Shown piece by piece: positions 15,410 through 24,257 of a stretch of DNA of 31,386 nucleotides (position 1 is its first letter; every line of letters starts with the position of its first letter). Location of the stretch: NCBI GenBank assembly GCA_023388495.1, contig JAEWGC010000031.1, positions 1-31,386 on the forward strand, written 5' to 3'. Both the position numbers and the translations under genes were made by a program. This DNA comes from Bacillota bacterium (GTDB lineage Bacteria; Bacillota; Clostridia; Tissierellales; Tissierellaceae). A model generated the notes under the pieces. That model ran no database searches. It had not been told where the DNA came from and saw only the letters and a list, made by a program, of their open reading frames with translations.

Positions 15410-16621
15410 TCACTTAAATGTTAAAATACTAGTATCCACAGAAGATATATAATTTATCTTTATTGATTTAAACTTACATTCATCATTTTCGTTTTCTTTA
15501 TGAAATCTAAATGCAAGATATAATTTATCACCAATTTCAAAAATCTCTTCATATTGTTCTGGTCTAATAATAGAAAAATCTATCCTATCCATTCCATTTG
15601 TAGAAAACTCTGTGTCGCTTGTAATATCTAATAATTTCCACTCCAAATTACTAACATCAAAGGAATACCAGTTTTCTTTGTCTTTACTTAGGGCATACTT
15701 AATATCTCCTGATCCACTTATGATACCTTCAATCGTTATTGACTCAATCCTCTCTTGAAGATATCTTCCTTCATTTTCAATGACTATCTTAGGTAAACTA
15801 AGCTTTTTCTCATCTAGTTCTAACCTATAGTCACTAGGACTTTCTACTACATTTTCATCATCAGTATATAGATGTAATTTGGGGTTGCTATTTAATATTC
15901 CTATAAAACTTGCTGGTAATCTTTCCATCCCAAAGTTTATAAATAATTCTTCACTTAAGGGCATATCTCCAACTTTTATATATGAGTTCAAATCATTATC
16001 CCAAGCCTTTATCTCGTCTCCGTCCTGTACCAAATATTTTGTATTATAAGGTCTTCCTGCTAAATAAATTACTATCTGATTAAAGACAGATGTTCCATCT
16101 ACAGTGTGTTTGTTATAAATATAAGGACCATATAATAGTCTTTTATATTCTTGATTTTCTAGTGTTTTCTTTAATTCAACTATAGAAAAATTACTATCCC
16201 ATTCAAATAAAGCGGTAGCTCCATTTCTTAAACTTGATATAGTATGGCAGCTATCATTAGATGAGTACAAATCAAACCATGATGTAGGTAGTCCTATTAC
16301 CGCTTCATGATTTTGTGCTACTACTCTAGTCTTTCTTCCAGTGATAATACTTGAACTGCTAGCAGCACCAAAATGTTCTCTCATAGTATATCTACACATA
16401 CACATTACATTGGTTTTAACATCTGTTCTAACACCTGTAAAACCTTCATAATTAGATCCTGGTGCTGCAATAATTACTAGATTATAAGCTTCACATATGT
16501 CATTACTTACAGCCCCATAGTGAGTATCAACATGATAACCCATATTTTGAAGATGTTGTACCCAATGATTATCGTATGTCTGTAAACTTGAATATCTATG
16601 AATATAAAGAATTTTAGCCAT
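15410..16621 (-). CDS. Tail-module protein with Rossmann/ThuA-like N-terminal region
   Basis: 403 residues. The first about 200 look globular alpha/beta: MAKILYIHRYSS, then HVDTHYGAVSND, then YNLVIIAAPGSN, reminiscent of ThuA or glutamine-amidotransferase-like folds, with later segments TRVVAQNHEAVIGLP and IYLAGRPYN. The C-terminal half is beta-rich like phage structural proteins (ISGSGDIKYALSKDKENWYS). An enzyme-like N-terminus on a tail protein could act on surface glycans, but catalytic residues cannot be named. AAGGGGAAG precedes ATG 16621. Confidence 0.55.
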   Translation of the reverse strand: MAKILYIHRYSSLQTYDNHWVQHLQNMGYHVDTHYGAVSNDICEAYNLVIIAAPGSNYEGFTGVRTDVKTNVMCMCRYTMREHFGAASSSSIITGRKTRVVAQNHEAVIGLPTSWFDLYSSNDSCHTISSLRNGATALFEWDSNFSIVELKKTLENQEYKRLLYGPYIYNKHTVDGTSVFNQIVIYLAGRPYNTKYLVQDGDEIKAWDNDLNSYIKVGDMPLSEELFINFGMERLPASFIGILNSNPKLHLYTDDENVVESPSDYRLELDEKKLSLPKIVIENEGRYLQERIESITIEGIISGSGDIKYALSKDKENWYSFDVSNLEWKLLDITSDTEFSTNGMDRIDFSIIRPEQYEEIFEIGDKLYLAFRFHKENENDECKFKSIKINYISSVDTSILTFK

Positions 16622-16640
16622 CGATTCACTTCCCCTTTAT

Positions 16641-18551
16641 TTAAGCTTCTATCTCCTTTAAACCACTACTTATTTCAATAATATCCTTATATTGATCCCT
16701 ACTTCCAAAATTCACCTCATAAACAATTCCGTCTCCTAGATAGCTATACATTGAGGATTTAGTTATATCGTTTTTTTCAGTAAGGGTTATATAATGATCC
16801 AATATCCAATTATTACTTCCTATATTTTTAAATTCACTAAAATGCATCACCCAATCATCTGTATTCAAATTCAAGTAGAAGCTTTTATCTGCAATATGGC
16901 TAAATCCAGCTACTTTCATACTAATTGTAGTCTTAGTATTCATAGTTTTAGGCCCTTTGTTTATGGCTTCACTATAGGTGATTTCCTGAAAGTGGATTGC
17001 AACTCTATCCTCTAAATGTGTTATATCCTCTGTAGTTGCAATCGAGTCCTTATAACTCTTTATCTTGTTTGAATAAATTATATACAAGATTGCCTGCATT
17101 ACTTCTGCTCTTGGAAGGCTTGGATTTAATCCTCCTTCTAAGTGTCGACCTTCAATAAATACTTGAAGATTATTTTTATCAATATGAAATGTTCCATTTG
17201 AGGTTTGCATCTCTATTACAAAAGCGTGTTGCCCCGCTGTTACTTGAGGAATTGGTATAGTTATACTTATTACATTATCTCCCTTAGCCAAATTTTGGCT
17301 TGGTTGAAACTCGTAGTATTCTCCATCTAATGCGAATCTCATTTTTAAAGCCAGATCATCACTAGCAACCCCACTAACTGTTAGACTACAAGATAGATTG
17401 GTATCAGCTAATGCTGAAATAGCAACCGCTATGGCTTGATAAAATGACATTGATGATATAGACATAGCGTCTGTATTTTTCTTTAAAATTACAGCATTTT
17501 GTGCTCCTTCAATTCTATCTTCTAGACTTTTTACTACGCTATTAAAATCTAATTTATTTATAATTGTATTTAAAGGATTTCCTAACTCTATCTTTGTATT
17601 GATATGATTTAAGAGATCAGTTACCTTCTTTATTACTCTAAGTTCTGAATAGATTCCCAATCTTTCATGCTCTACTTTTACAATGTCTCCTAACTCCATA
17701 TTAAATAGCTTAGCATATTTGCCATATTCCCTTGTTTTGCTTAATTCTAACAACTCTACAGTAATATTGATAAAAGGATTAGAAACTTTATTTATATATT
17801 TTTTAGCAAGTTCCCTTAATTCCTCTACATCCTTACACCCTGAAAATTCAATTTTTCTTGTTATGGGATATGGAAGAATATTTGCTACTTCACCTTCTGC
17901 TTCTATATATCTTTCCTGAAGAACTAAGTTGTTATCTCCAATTGGATATATTCTTGTAGCAAATTCACTTGTATCTATAATTGCCTTTAGGCCTTTTATA
18001 TTTTTACCGTACCTAATAGTAGTCCCTTTATCTTCTCCAGGCTTTTCTAAGATTTCGATTGTAAAATTATCTCTTATTAATTCTCCACCATATGTCTCTA
18101 TCAAACTAAAAAGACCTTCTAGTGCATTTATATTTCTCAATTTAATAGGATAAATGTTTCTCTCTGGTGCTGAAAATTCAAAAACGGCCTGTGCTTCAGG
18201 TGGAATGGTTCCTTCTATTGCTTCCTTCATATTTGCATTTACTAAATTAACTGATTCTATAAAATAAAAGGCAAGATCATAGAAAATATGCCTCGCCCAT
18301 ACCTTAATTCTTCTTGTAGTCTCTTGCTGCCTTTCAACTTTATAAATTCTAAAAAGTTGTTCATTTGCTTTTATTATATTAAGCTCAACTAGATGATTTG
18401 CTTTTCTTGAGTCTGTAGGATATTCAATATATAAGCTATACTCTCCATTCAATTCCTCTGTAACCTCTGCTACTATACACTCATCCAGAACTGCAAGTCC
18501 ATTGTTATTGAAGTTATCTTTAGTTGTTTTCTTGTCATAAATACATATCAT
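16641..18551 (-). CDS. Phage tail endopeptidase/tail spike (minor structural protein)
   Basis: 636 residues from ATG 18551, which overlaps the preceding stop as TAATG. The N-terminus ICIYDKKTT...NGLAVLDECIVAEVTEELNGEYSL..EYP is the signature of the 'phage minor structural protein, N-terminal' (Tal) family that caps the siphophage tail tip. Residues about 60-350 are the Tal core (RIKVWARHIFYDLAFYFI, EYGKYAKLFNMELGDIVKVE); the C-terminal half is beta-rich and variable. It forms the tip beneath the distal tail ring. Confidence 0.85.
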   Translation of the reverse strand: MICIYDKKTTKDNFNNNGLAVLDECIVAEVTEELNGEYSLYIEYPTDSRKANHLVELNIIKANEQLFRIYKVERQQETTRRIKVWARHIFYDLAFYFIESVNLVNANMKEAIEGTIPPEAQAVFEFSAPERNIYPIKLRNINALEGLFSLIETYGGELIRDNFTIEILEKPGEDKGTTIRYGKNIKGLKAIIDTSEFATRIYPIGDNNLVLQERYIEAEGEVANILPYPITRKIEFSGCKDVEELRELAKKYINKVSNPFINITVELLELSKTREYGKYAKLFNMELGDIVKVEHERLGIYSELRVIKKVTDLLNHINTKIELGNPLNTIINKLDFNSVVKSLEDRIEGAQNAVILKKNTDAMSISSMSFYQAIAVAISALADTNLSCSLTVSGVASDDLALKMRFALDGEYYEFQPSQNLAKGDNVISITIPIPQVTAGQHAFVIEMQTSNGTFHIDKNNLQVFIEGRHLEGGLNPSLPRAEVMQAILYIIYSNKIKSYKDSIATTEDITHLEDRVAIHFQEITYSEAINKGPKTMNTKTTISMKVAGFSHIADKSFYLNLNTDDWVMHFSEFKNIGSNNWILDHYITLTEKNDITKSSMYSYLGDGIVYEVNFGSRDQYKDIIEISSGLKEIEA

Positions 18552-19258
18552 TATAGCCACCGCCAATTAGGTATAATTTCTAATCGCTCTACATTGCCTA
18601 TCCACTGGATTAAGTTTTGTCCTATTTCCAATACTGGAAACTTTCCATTCATCTTATAATTTAGATTATTTAAATCGTAATCATAGCAATCTTCTACTTC
18701 AGAGTTAATTATAATTTCTCCACTTAAGTCTATTAGCTCTATTTCATCATTATTAATTTTAAGTTTTATATCTCCACTACCATATATTTTTATAATAGGT
18801 AGACTCTCTATGGTACCTGGATTAATAATATTTGTTCCACTTTCAAGTACAGTTAAAGATATGTTTTGAACATTATACTTAAATGGCCTACAATTAAAAA
18901 GAATAGGAAATTTTGATGTGTATTTAAAAATCTGTGTAAAATCAATAGCATTAACTACTTGGGCTATATACTTTTTATCTGGCTGAAAACTAAATATTAA
19001 ATCACTCTCTCCTGCAGTAAAAAGCCAAGCCTTTATTTCATCTATTTTCCCTACTATATTGTCATTTGATTTAAGAGCACATTCTAGCAAAATAGTAATA
19101 TCTTCATAGGTATTTTCATCATATCTAATACTTGAACTTCTTCCTGGAATATCAATATAATTGACTCGTCTTTTGGGAGAAGGAATAATGGGTCTTTTCT
19201 CTATGACGATGCCATAATCAATATAGCTGTCTTTTCCACCAAACTTAAAGCTAAGCAC
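18551..19258 (-). CDS. Distal tail protein (Dit)
   Basis: 235 residues, siphovirus distal-tail family. The N-terminus has the '..F.g.dSy.dyGIViekrPiipspkRRV..idIPGR' pattern, followed by TYEDITILLEC and a galectin-like C-terminal domain. It forms the ring joining tape measure and tail tip. Its stop is shared with the next gene's ATG, and it begins one base inside the tape measure stop. Confidence 0.88.
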   Translation of the reverse strand: MLSFKFGGKDSYIDYGIVIEKRPIIPSPKRRVNYIDIPGRSSSIRYDENTYEDITILLECALKSNDNIVGKIDEIKAWLFTAGESDLIFSFQPDKKYIAQVVNAIDFTQIFKYTSKFPILFNCRPFKYNVQNISLTVLESGTNIINPGTIESLPIIKIYGSGDIKLKINNDEIELIDLSGEIIINSEVEDCYDYDLNNLNYKMNGKFPVLEIGQNLIQWIGNVERLEIIPNWRWL

Positions 19259-21828
19259 TAGACACCACCCCTTCCCATTGCTATTCTTTGTCTGTAGAAC
19301 TCTAATTCATAGGCAAGTTGTTCTATATCCTTATCAGTATTATTGTTAAAGTTTTCAATTTGAATTGTAAGTTTATTATTAGAAGTAGGATTTGCTTCCC
19401 CTTTAGCATTTGCCATTTCCATTGACTTTTCGTTACTAAATACCTTTGATCCCCGCGGAAGATCAATTAGTTCTGGACCTTTTTCACCGACCCAGGTAAG
19501 GCCGCCTCTCCAATAATCTGTTCCTTGTGCATTTTTTCCTATATTAGATATCTTCTCACCTATCGTTTGAAAAACTTGCTTTATAGTTGTGGTAAAGGTG
19601 GCTTGTTTATTTTCGACCCTCTGATTATTCCAATCTCTGATTTTATTAATTGCTCCATCTATCCAACCTTTAACTTTATCAAAAGATTCTTTTACCTTAT
19701 TTGCCATATCTGAAAACTTTCCACCTGTTACAATATCCATGGCATTTAAACCAGTTTCCCATGCTAACTTATATCCATCCATGTAAGTTCCAAGAATACC
19801 TTTTATTCCACCACCATGTTCATCAATTTTTCCTTTAATAAAACCCCAAGAAGTAGATGTGTTAGTTTTGATATTCTCCCAAGTTTCAGATGTCTTTATT
19901 TTGACATTATTCCATCCTTCTGAAACACTGCTCTTAATATTGGACAAAGTCTCACTAGTATTAGTTTTTACATTCTCCCATTTATCAGAAACTGTTGTCT
20001 TTACATTCTCCCAAGCTTCAGCTGTATTCTCTTTTATACCATTCCACTTTTCCTTTATTCCTGCCATCAATTCACCTGCTTTTTCCTTGATGGTATCCCA
20101 GTTCTGATAAAGGGTAACTCCTATGGCAATAATGGCTGTAATAGCACCAATAGCAATTCCGATAGGTCCTGTTAAAAGTGCAATTGCACCACCAGCCCCT
20201 GCAACAGTAGTTGATATTGTACTAAAGGCAGTTATGGCACTACCTATTGTAGTTATAATCTTTCCAATAATTAAGATTGCTGGTCCTATGGCTGCAACTA
20301 GAAGTCCGATTTTTACTATTGTTTCTTGGGTAGTAGGACTAAGGTTTGAAAACCATTCTGAAGCTTCCTTTACCTTTTCAGATAGGGATACTATATGAGG
20401 CACTAGTATCTCTCCAATGGTTATGGCAGCATCTGATAGGTGGTTTTTAGCTATTTGGATTTGGCTTGCTGTTGTTTCATACCTTTGTTCAGCTTCTGCT
20501 GTAAGAGCAGTATTCTCTTCCCAAGCCTTAGTTCCTATTTCAAGTGAAGTTGTAAATACATCACTGGCTCCACTGGCTCTTAGCAGTGCATCTCTTAGTC
20601 TTACTTCTGTAATTCCCATTTCATCAAGTATTGCTATAGCTGACATACCTTGTTCTTCGGCATTACCTAAGCCTTCAATAAATGATATAATTGCACTACC
20701 TGCATCTTCTTGAAATGCCTGTTTAAATTCACTAGCACTCATACCTGCAACATTTGCAAATTCGTTTAGTCTTTCTGAGCCAGTCTCTACTGCAAGTTGC
20801 ATATCAATCATAACTTTACTGAAGGCAGATCCTCCAGCTTCTGCTTCTATACCTACTGAAGAAAGAGCACCCGAAAAACTCATTATTTGTGCCTCTGTAA
20901 GTCCAATCTGAGAACCTGCTCCAGCAAGTCTAAGTCCCATAGCTACAATTTCAGACTCTGTAGTAGCTAGGTTGTTTCCTAGAGCAACTATTGTAGAGCC
21001 TAACTTATCAAAATCTGTCTGACTCATACCTGTTATATTAGCAAGCCTTGCTAGAGAAGTGGCTGCCTGGTCAGAAGATAAGTTTGTAGCCTCTCCTAAA
21101 TCAATCATTACACGAGTAAACCCTAATATATTTGGTACTTCAATCCCAAGTTGACCTGCAGCTTCTGAGACTTCAGCTATTGCACTGGCACTGGCAGGGA
21201 TCTCCTTAGCCATATCCCTAATGCCTACTTCTATCTTTTTTAACTCCTCATCTGTAGCATCAACAGTTTTCTTAACACCTGCAAAGGCAGATTCAAAATC
21301 TATAGCAGCTTTACTTGCAGCAGTTCCAATTCCTACAATTGGCAAGGTAAGAGTTTTAGTTAAATCTTTACCTACACTTTCCATGCCCTTTCCAATATCC
21401 TGCATTTTCTTCCCAACTGGTTCTAGACTTTGGCCTAGCTTATACCAAGAACTAGATTGGGTTTCTATTTCCTTATTTACCTTCTTTAAGTCTTGCTCCA
21501 TGAGAGAAAGTTGTTCTTTAGCTTTATTTAATTTTATCTCTAATTCCTGGGTGGCCTTTGCATCTTCTCCCTTAGATTCAACTGACTTTTTATGGGCTGC
21601 CTCTAAAGCCTCTACTCTTTGCTTTTGGATTTCAGTTTGCTTACTAAGGCTATCTGATTTAAGCTTAAGACCATCTAATCCTTTACCATGTTCTCCAAGT
21701 GCTGCAGTTGATGCCTTAAACTGAGAATCAATGACTCTCATTTCTCTATTTAAGCTTGCTATACCATTTTGAAAGCCAGAAGCATCAAGTCCAATTCTTA
21801 CATTTAAACTACCTATTTCCCTTGCCAA
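19258..21828 (-). CDS. Tail tape measure protein
   Basis: 856 residues, TP901-type. A coiled-coil N-terminus (EAAHKKSVESKGEDAKATQE region, residues about 60-130) is followed by the TP901 core (FESAFAGVKKTVDATDEELK ... AAGQLGIEVPNILGFTRVMID), two hydrophobic membrane-type segments (IGLLVAAIGPAILIIGKIIT; IALLTGPIGIAIGAITAIIA) and an 11-residue repeat array. TTG 21828 is preferred, with GGTGGTGAT just upstream; an ATG 33 bases earlier would place the start before this site. Its length sets tail length, here a moderate-length tail. Confidence 0.9.
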   Translation of the reverse strand: MAREIGSLNVRIGLDASGFQNGIASLNREMRVIDSQFKASTAALGEHGKGLDGLKLKSDSLSKQTEIQKQRVEALEAAHKKSVESKGEDAKATQELEIKLNKAKEQLSLMEQDLKKVNKEIETQSSSWYKLGQSLEPVGKKMQDIGKGMESVGKDLTKTLTLPIVGIGTAASKAAIDFESAFAGVKKTVDATDEELKKIEVGIRDMAKEIPASASAIAEVSEAAGQLGIEVPNILGFTRVMIDLGEATNLSSDQAATSLARLANITGMSQTDFDKLGSTIVALGNNLATTESEIVAMGLRLAGAGSQIGLTEAQIMSFSGALSSVGIEAEAGGSAFSKVMIDMQLAVETGSERLNEFANVAGMSASEFKQAFQEDAGSAIISFIEGLGNAEEQGMSAIAILDEMGITEVRLRDALLRASGASDVFTTSLEIGTKAWEENTALTAEAEQRYETTASQIQIAKNHLSDAAITIGEILVPHIVSLSEKVKEASEWFSNLSPTTQETIVKIGLLVAAIGPAILIIGKIITTIGSAITAFSTISTTVAGAGGAIALLTGPIGIAIGAITAIIAIGVTLYQNWDTIKEKAGELMAGIKEKWNGIKENTAEAWENVKTTVSDKWENVKTNTSETLSNIKSSVSEGWNNVKIKTSETWENIKTNTSTSWGFIKGKIDEHGGGIKGILGTYMDGYKLAWETGLNAMDIVTGGKFSDMANKVKESFDKVKGWIDGAINKIRDWNNQRVENKQATFTTTIKQVFQTIGEKISNIGKNAQGTDYWRGGLTWVGEKGPELIDLPRGSKVFSNEKSMEMANAKGEANPTSNNKLTIQIENFNNNTDKDIEQLAYELEFYRQRIAMGRGGV
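19825..20065 (-). repeat. Seven 11-residue (33-bp) repeats in the tape measure gene
   Basis: The encoded units follow the pattern xxxWxN(V/I)Kxxx: KEKWNGIKENT, AEAWENVKTTV, SDKWENVKTNT, SETLSNIKSSV, SEGWNNVKIKT, SETWENIKTNT, STSWGFIKGKI. The 11-residue period suits a right-handed coiled helix, typical of tape-measure rods; unit number can change tail length in steps. Confidence 0.85.
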
Positions 21829-21850
21829 TATATCACCACCTTTTGGGCAT

Positions 21851-21873
21851 AAAAAATACACCTATCACAGGTG
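21851..21873 (-). terminator. Hairpin and T tract just before the tape measure gene
   Basis: On the minus strand CACCT-GTGAT-AGGTG (21859-21873) is followed by TATTTTTTA. It begins directly after the stop of the second tail chaperone and ends about 25 bases before the tape measure start. It could attenuate transcription or simply fine-tune tape measure levels; the stem is short. Confidence 0.5.
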
Positions 21874-22029
21874 CTATAAAATATCATCTATATATTTTTT
21901 ATCTCGTTCAGCTTTAATTCCTAATAACTTTAAATAGTAAATTATATCCATGGAGTCAATATCATTCATGGTCCAGCCCGATTCAAGTAGGGCTAGGTAA
22001 ATATTGTCTATAAATTCTTGGGGGTCCAT
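21874..22029 (-). CDS. Second tail assembly chaperone (gpGT-type extension)
   Basis: A 51-codon frame with ATG 22029 and TAG 21874-21876; the product MDPQEFIDNIYLALLESGWT...DSMDIIYYLKLLG resembles the small second tail chaperones of siphophages. More importantly its frame is open leftwards into the -1 frame of the first chaperone, so it is probably made mainly as a fusion through the slippery site at 22047-22053. In the fused form it adds LDKGNS plus these 51 residues to the 98-residue protein, giving about 155. A GGGGA ribosome-like site before the ATG could also allow separate synthesis. Confidence 0.8.
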   Translation of the reverse strand: MDPQEFIDNIYLALLESGWTMNDIDSMDIIYYLKLLGIKAERDKKYIDDIL

Positions 22030-22043
22030 GGAGTTCCCCTTAT

Positions 22044-22340
22044 CTAGTTTTTTTCATCCACCCCAGTAACCACAGCTACTTCACCTACAACTTCTGTAAT
22101 ACATCTTGTAATTGTAGGTATTAGTTCACTTGATGAAAGTCCATCATAGACATCATCCCGAGTAAACTGATTCTTAAATAATTCAACTATAAAGTCTACC
22201 ATGGTGTCTAGTTCTTCAGCTGTCATATCATTAAAGTTTACCTTCTTTGATATTTCAAGGGTTCTTCTCAACATTCTGGCAGATATAAAGTCTGCTACAT
22301 AGTTTTTTTCCTTCCCATCAATTTTAAGTTTAATATCCAT
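22044..22340 (-). CDS. Tail assembly chaperone (gpG-type)
   Basis: 98 residues: MDIKLKIDGKEKNYVADFIS and ARMLRRTLEISKKVN, then an acidic helical part (MTAEELDTMVDFIVELFKNQ) and YDGLSSSELIPTI. This is the typical small gpG-like chaperone between the major tail and tape measure genes; it coats the tape measure before tail tube polymerisation. It ends in GAA AAA AAC TAG, where the slippery heptamer directs part of the ribosomes into the -1 frame. GGAGGGG precedes ATG 22340. Confidence 0.85.
   Translation of the reverse strand: MDIKLKIDGKEKNYVADFISARMLRRTLEISKKVNFNDMTAEELDTMVDFIVELFKNQFTRDDVYDGLSSSELIPTITRCITEVVGEVAVVTGVDEKN
22047..22053 (-). promoter_or_regulatory. Programmed -1 frameshift site A AAA AAC
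   Basis: The heptamer A AAA AAC is in the correct phase of the 98-codon frame, directly before its TAG. After slipping back one base the ribosome reads CTA GAT AAG GGG AAC TCC ATG and continues in the 51-codon frame. The position, at the end of the first tail chaperone ahead of the tape measure gene, is the conserved place of this signal in siphophages. Confidence 0.85.
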
Positions 22341-22356
22341 CCTCTTCTTCCCCTCC

Positions 22357-22920
22357 TTACTCTATTTCTTCAGTACTATCTGGAACCTTATCAAACCATG
22401 TTTCACTACCCATAAATTCTGAAGAGTCTTCATCAGCGGTATGTTTCCACTCCCCATCAAATACTCTAGGCATAAATGTAAACCTTATAACTGGAGTTTT
22501 ATGCTCTACATTATCCTTTTTAGTTGTAAAGTCTTCTCCCATAGGCTGTGCGACACCTTTTAAAAGCCACACATATCTATACTTTCCACCCTTTCGTAAA
22601 GACTTAAACCCAAGGGCTAGGTAAGGAGGAACATCATCCTTACTTTCAATTAATACACCATTTTCATATTTGTTTCCTAACACCTTCGCTCTTGTTTGAA
22701 GTGGTAAATCTGCTGTTTCTATTTCTACTTCAATTTTTCCTAATGCTGAAACAGACTCCCATAATTGGTCATCTGCGTAGAGTTCTTGAGTGTTAACATT
22801 AGGATTTATCGTAGCATTAATAGCACCAAGTATTTCTTCTACTAGTCCATAACTAACTCCTGATTTATCATCAGTTTCAAGCAATGCAAAATGTATATCT
22901 TTAAGTCCATATTGACTCAT
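22357..22920 (-). CDS. Major tail (tube) protein, phi13 family
   Basis: 187 residues. 'GLKDIHFALLETDD..GV.YG' at the N-terminus, 'ATINPNVNTQELYADD' and 'GKYRYVWLLKGVAQPMGEDF' are characteristic of the phi13-type major tail protein. It polymerises as the tail tube. Its ATG overlaps the preceding stop (ATGA) and has an AAGGAGG site. Confidence 0.9.
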   Translation of the reverse strand: MSQYGLKDIHFALLETDDKSGVSYGLVEEILGAINATINPNVNTQELYADDQLWESVSALGKIEVEIETADLPLQTRAKVLGNKYENGVLIESKDDVPPYLALGFKSLRKGGKYRYVWLLKGVAQPMGEDFTTKKDNVEHKTPVIRFTFMPRVFDGEWKHTADEDSSEFMGSETWFDKVPDSTEEIE

Positions 22921-23246
22921 CTCTCTACCTCCTTTAAAAATCTCATTACCTTGTGGTAAACTTTAGTGTCTTTTTCATACAAATCATAGTACCTTTGTTT
23001 AATAAAGTTGGCTGACAGCATACTTTGGTGTACTTCTTTTACTAGCTGAGTATAGTCAGTTTTACTCCATATGTCTATTTGAATAAAGTATCCAGTTATA
23101 TTTTCACTATCATCAGAGTGAAGAGTTCCTCTATCTAAATAAGTGAAGAAGGTTATATATGGATACTTTTCATTCTTAGAAGTTTGAAAGGATACTGGTA
23201 CCCCAATGTTCTTTAACGCTTCAGTTACTTTATAATTTATACTCAT
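22917..23246 (-). CDS. Tail terminator/completion protein (DUF3168/DUF806-like)
   Basis: 109 residues with YKVTEALKNIGVPVSFQTSK, then YPYITFFTYLD, then YFIQIDIWSKTDYTQLVKEV: the pattern of small tail-terminator proteins placed just before the major tail gene. It would cap the tail tube for joining to the head. Family naming is by position and pattern. Confidence 0.75.
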   Translation of the reverse strand: MSINYKVTEALKNIGVPVSFQTSKNEKYPYITFFTYLDRGTLHSDDSENITGYFIQIDIWSKTDYTQLVKEVHQSMLSANFIKQRYYDLYEKDTKVYHKVMRFLKEVER

Positions 23247-23614
23247 AAGCCTAATCCCTTCTTTATTTCTTCAACTACTAAGTCCTCTACTTCTTCTTTA
23301 GAGTTTTCATAACCTCTACTCATAAATGGATCCGCTTTCATTTTAGTAGTACCAAACTCTAAAAAGGCAGCATAGAAAGCATCCTTACTCGGATATACTT
23401 CTACAAATGCTGCCCCATCAAGTCTCTTTATTCTAGTGATTTTTATGTTTTTCTTTAGATTTCCAGTTCTATTAGGTGCTTCTCTTACGATTGCATCCTT
23501 TACTTTTTCCCCAGCCTTAACTAAGGTGACTCTCTCAACCTTTTCTCCTTCTTTCCCTAGTTTCCCTAGTTCAGTTAGTAAATTCTCCACTCCTTCAAGT
23601 CTTGCATCAGCCAC
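23243..23614 (-). CDS. HK97 gp10-family head-tail joining protein
   Basis: 123 residues. 'AGEKVKDAIVREAPNRTGNL' followed by basic KKNIKITRIK, 'YAAFLEFGTTKMKADPFM' and 'RGYENSKEEVEDLV' are diagnostic of the HK97-gp10 family. The start is GTG 23614 with GGAGGTGGG upstream. It overlaps its neighbours on both sides by a few bases, typical of this module. Confidence 0.88.
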   Translation of the reverse strand: MADARLEGVENLLTELGKLGKEGEKVERVTLVKAGEKVKDAIVREAPNRTGNLKKNIKITRIKRLDGAAFVEVYPSKDAFYAAFLEFGTTKMKADPFMSRGYENSKEEVEDLVVEEIKKGLGL

Positions 23615-23933
23615 TTAAGCCCACCTCCATGGCTTTGATTTCAATAAACCTATTTCTGTATTTGATATTATCTATAGAGATTATATTGTAAGCTTTATCT
23701 TTAAATAGAATCCTCATAGATGTATCAATATCAGCCAAATATCTTATAGTAAATTTAACTGTCTTCTCCATCTGAACAGCTGCAGCTTCAAAGTATTCCC
23801 TGCCATGAATATTAGAAACTCCAGCCCACACTGTTTTAAAATCTATCCATTCTTCTATTTCAAAGCCATTTTCATTGATATTAGTTTTTAATTCTTGGAA
23901 GGTTATTCTCTTATTTAGTGCACTTATCTCCAT
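23607..23933 (-). CDS. Head closure protein (head-tail adaptor)
   Basis: 108 residues from ATG 23933, which has GGTGAG three bases upstream and lies four bases after the preceding stop; a longer start would run into that gene. 'LNKRITFQ...NENGFEIEEWIDFKTVWAGV' and 'HGREYFEAAAVQME..VKFTIRY' are the standard head-tail adaptor pattern. It seals the portal after packaging. Confidence 0.85.
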   Translation of the reverse strand: MEISALNKRITFQELKTNINENGFEIEEWIDFKTVWAGVSNIHGREYFEAAAVQMEKTVKFTIRYLADIDTSMRILFKDKAYNIISIDNIKYRNRFIEIKAMEVGLSG

Positions 23934-23937
23934 AGGC

Positions 23938-24240
23938 TCACCAGCTTTCTCTTCGAAGGTTTCCAAGTATTAGCTTCATTACATCTATGGTTTCTGAAAT
24001 ACTGCCACTTTCATTTTTCAAGTAATAGAATGATCCTTCTCTCTTCTCATACATATTGGCTATGCAGTATAGAATCGCTTGTTTTACTACTTTTGGTACT
24101 TCTTGAAATTCTGATAATGAATATCTTAATATATCTTCACAGATTTCCTCTGCTGTATAAATAAAACTAGTGATGAGTATATCTTCCTCATCACCATCTA
24201 CTCTTAGATATAACTTTGCTTCCTCTAAAGTAACAACCAT
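23938..24240 (-). CDS. Head-tail connector (gp6-like)
   Basis: 100 residues. 'VTLEEAKLYLRVDGDEEDIL' and 'LITSFIYTAEEICEDIL', then 'VPKVVKQAILYCIANMYEKR' match the phage gp6-like connector family (DNA packaging adaptor under the portal). GAGGTGGTGAG precedes ATG 24240. Confidence 0.88.
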   Translation of the reverse strand: MVVTLEEAKLYLRVDGDEEDILITSFIYTAEEICEDILRYSLSEFQEVPKVVKQAILYCIANMYEKREGSFYYLKNESGSISETIDVMKLILGNLRRESW

Positions 24241-24257
24241 ACACTCACCACCTCACT

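Noticed and set aside
21221..21724. Plus-strand 167-codon open frame opposite the tape measure gene
   Set aside because: Ser-rich shadow of the coding strand with no ribosome site; the same holds for 24942-25445 opposite the capsid gene.
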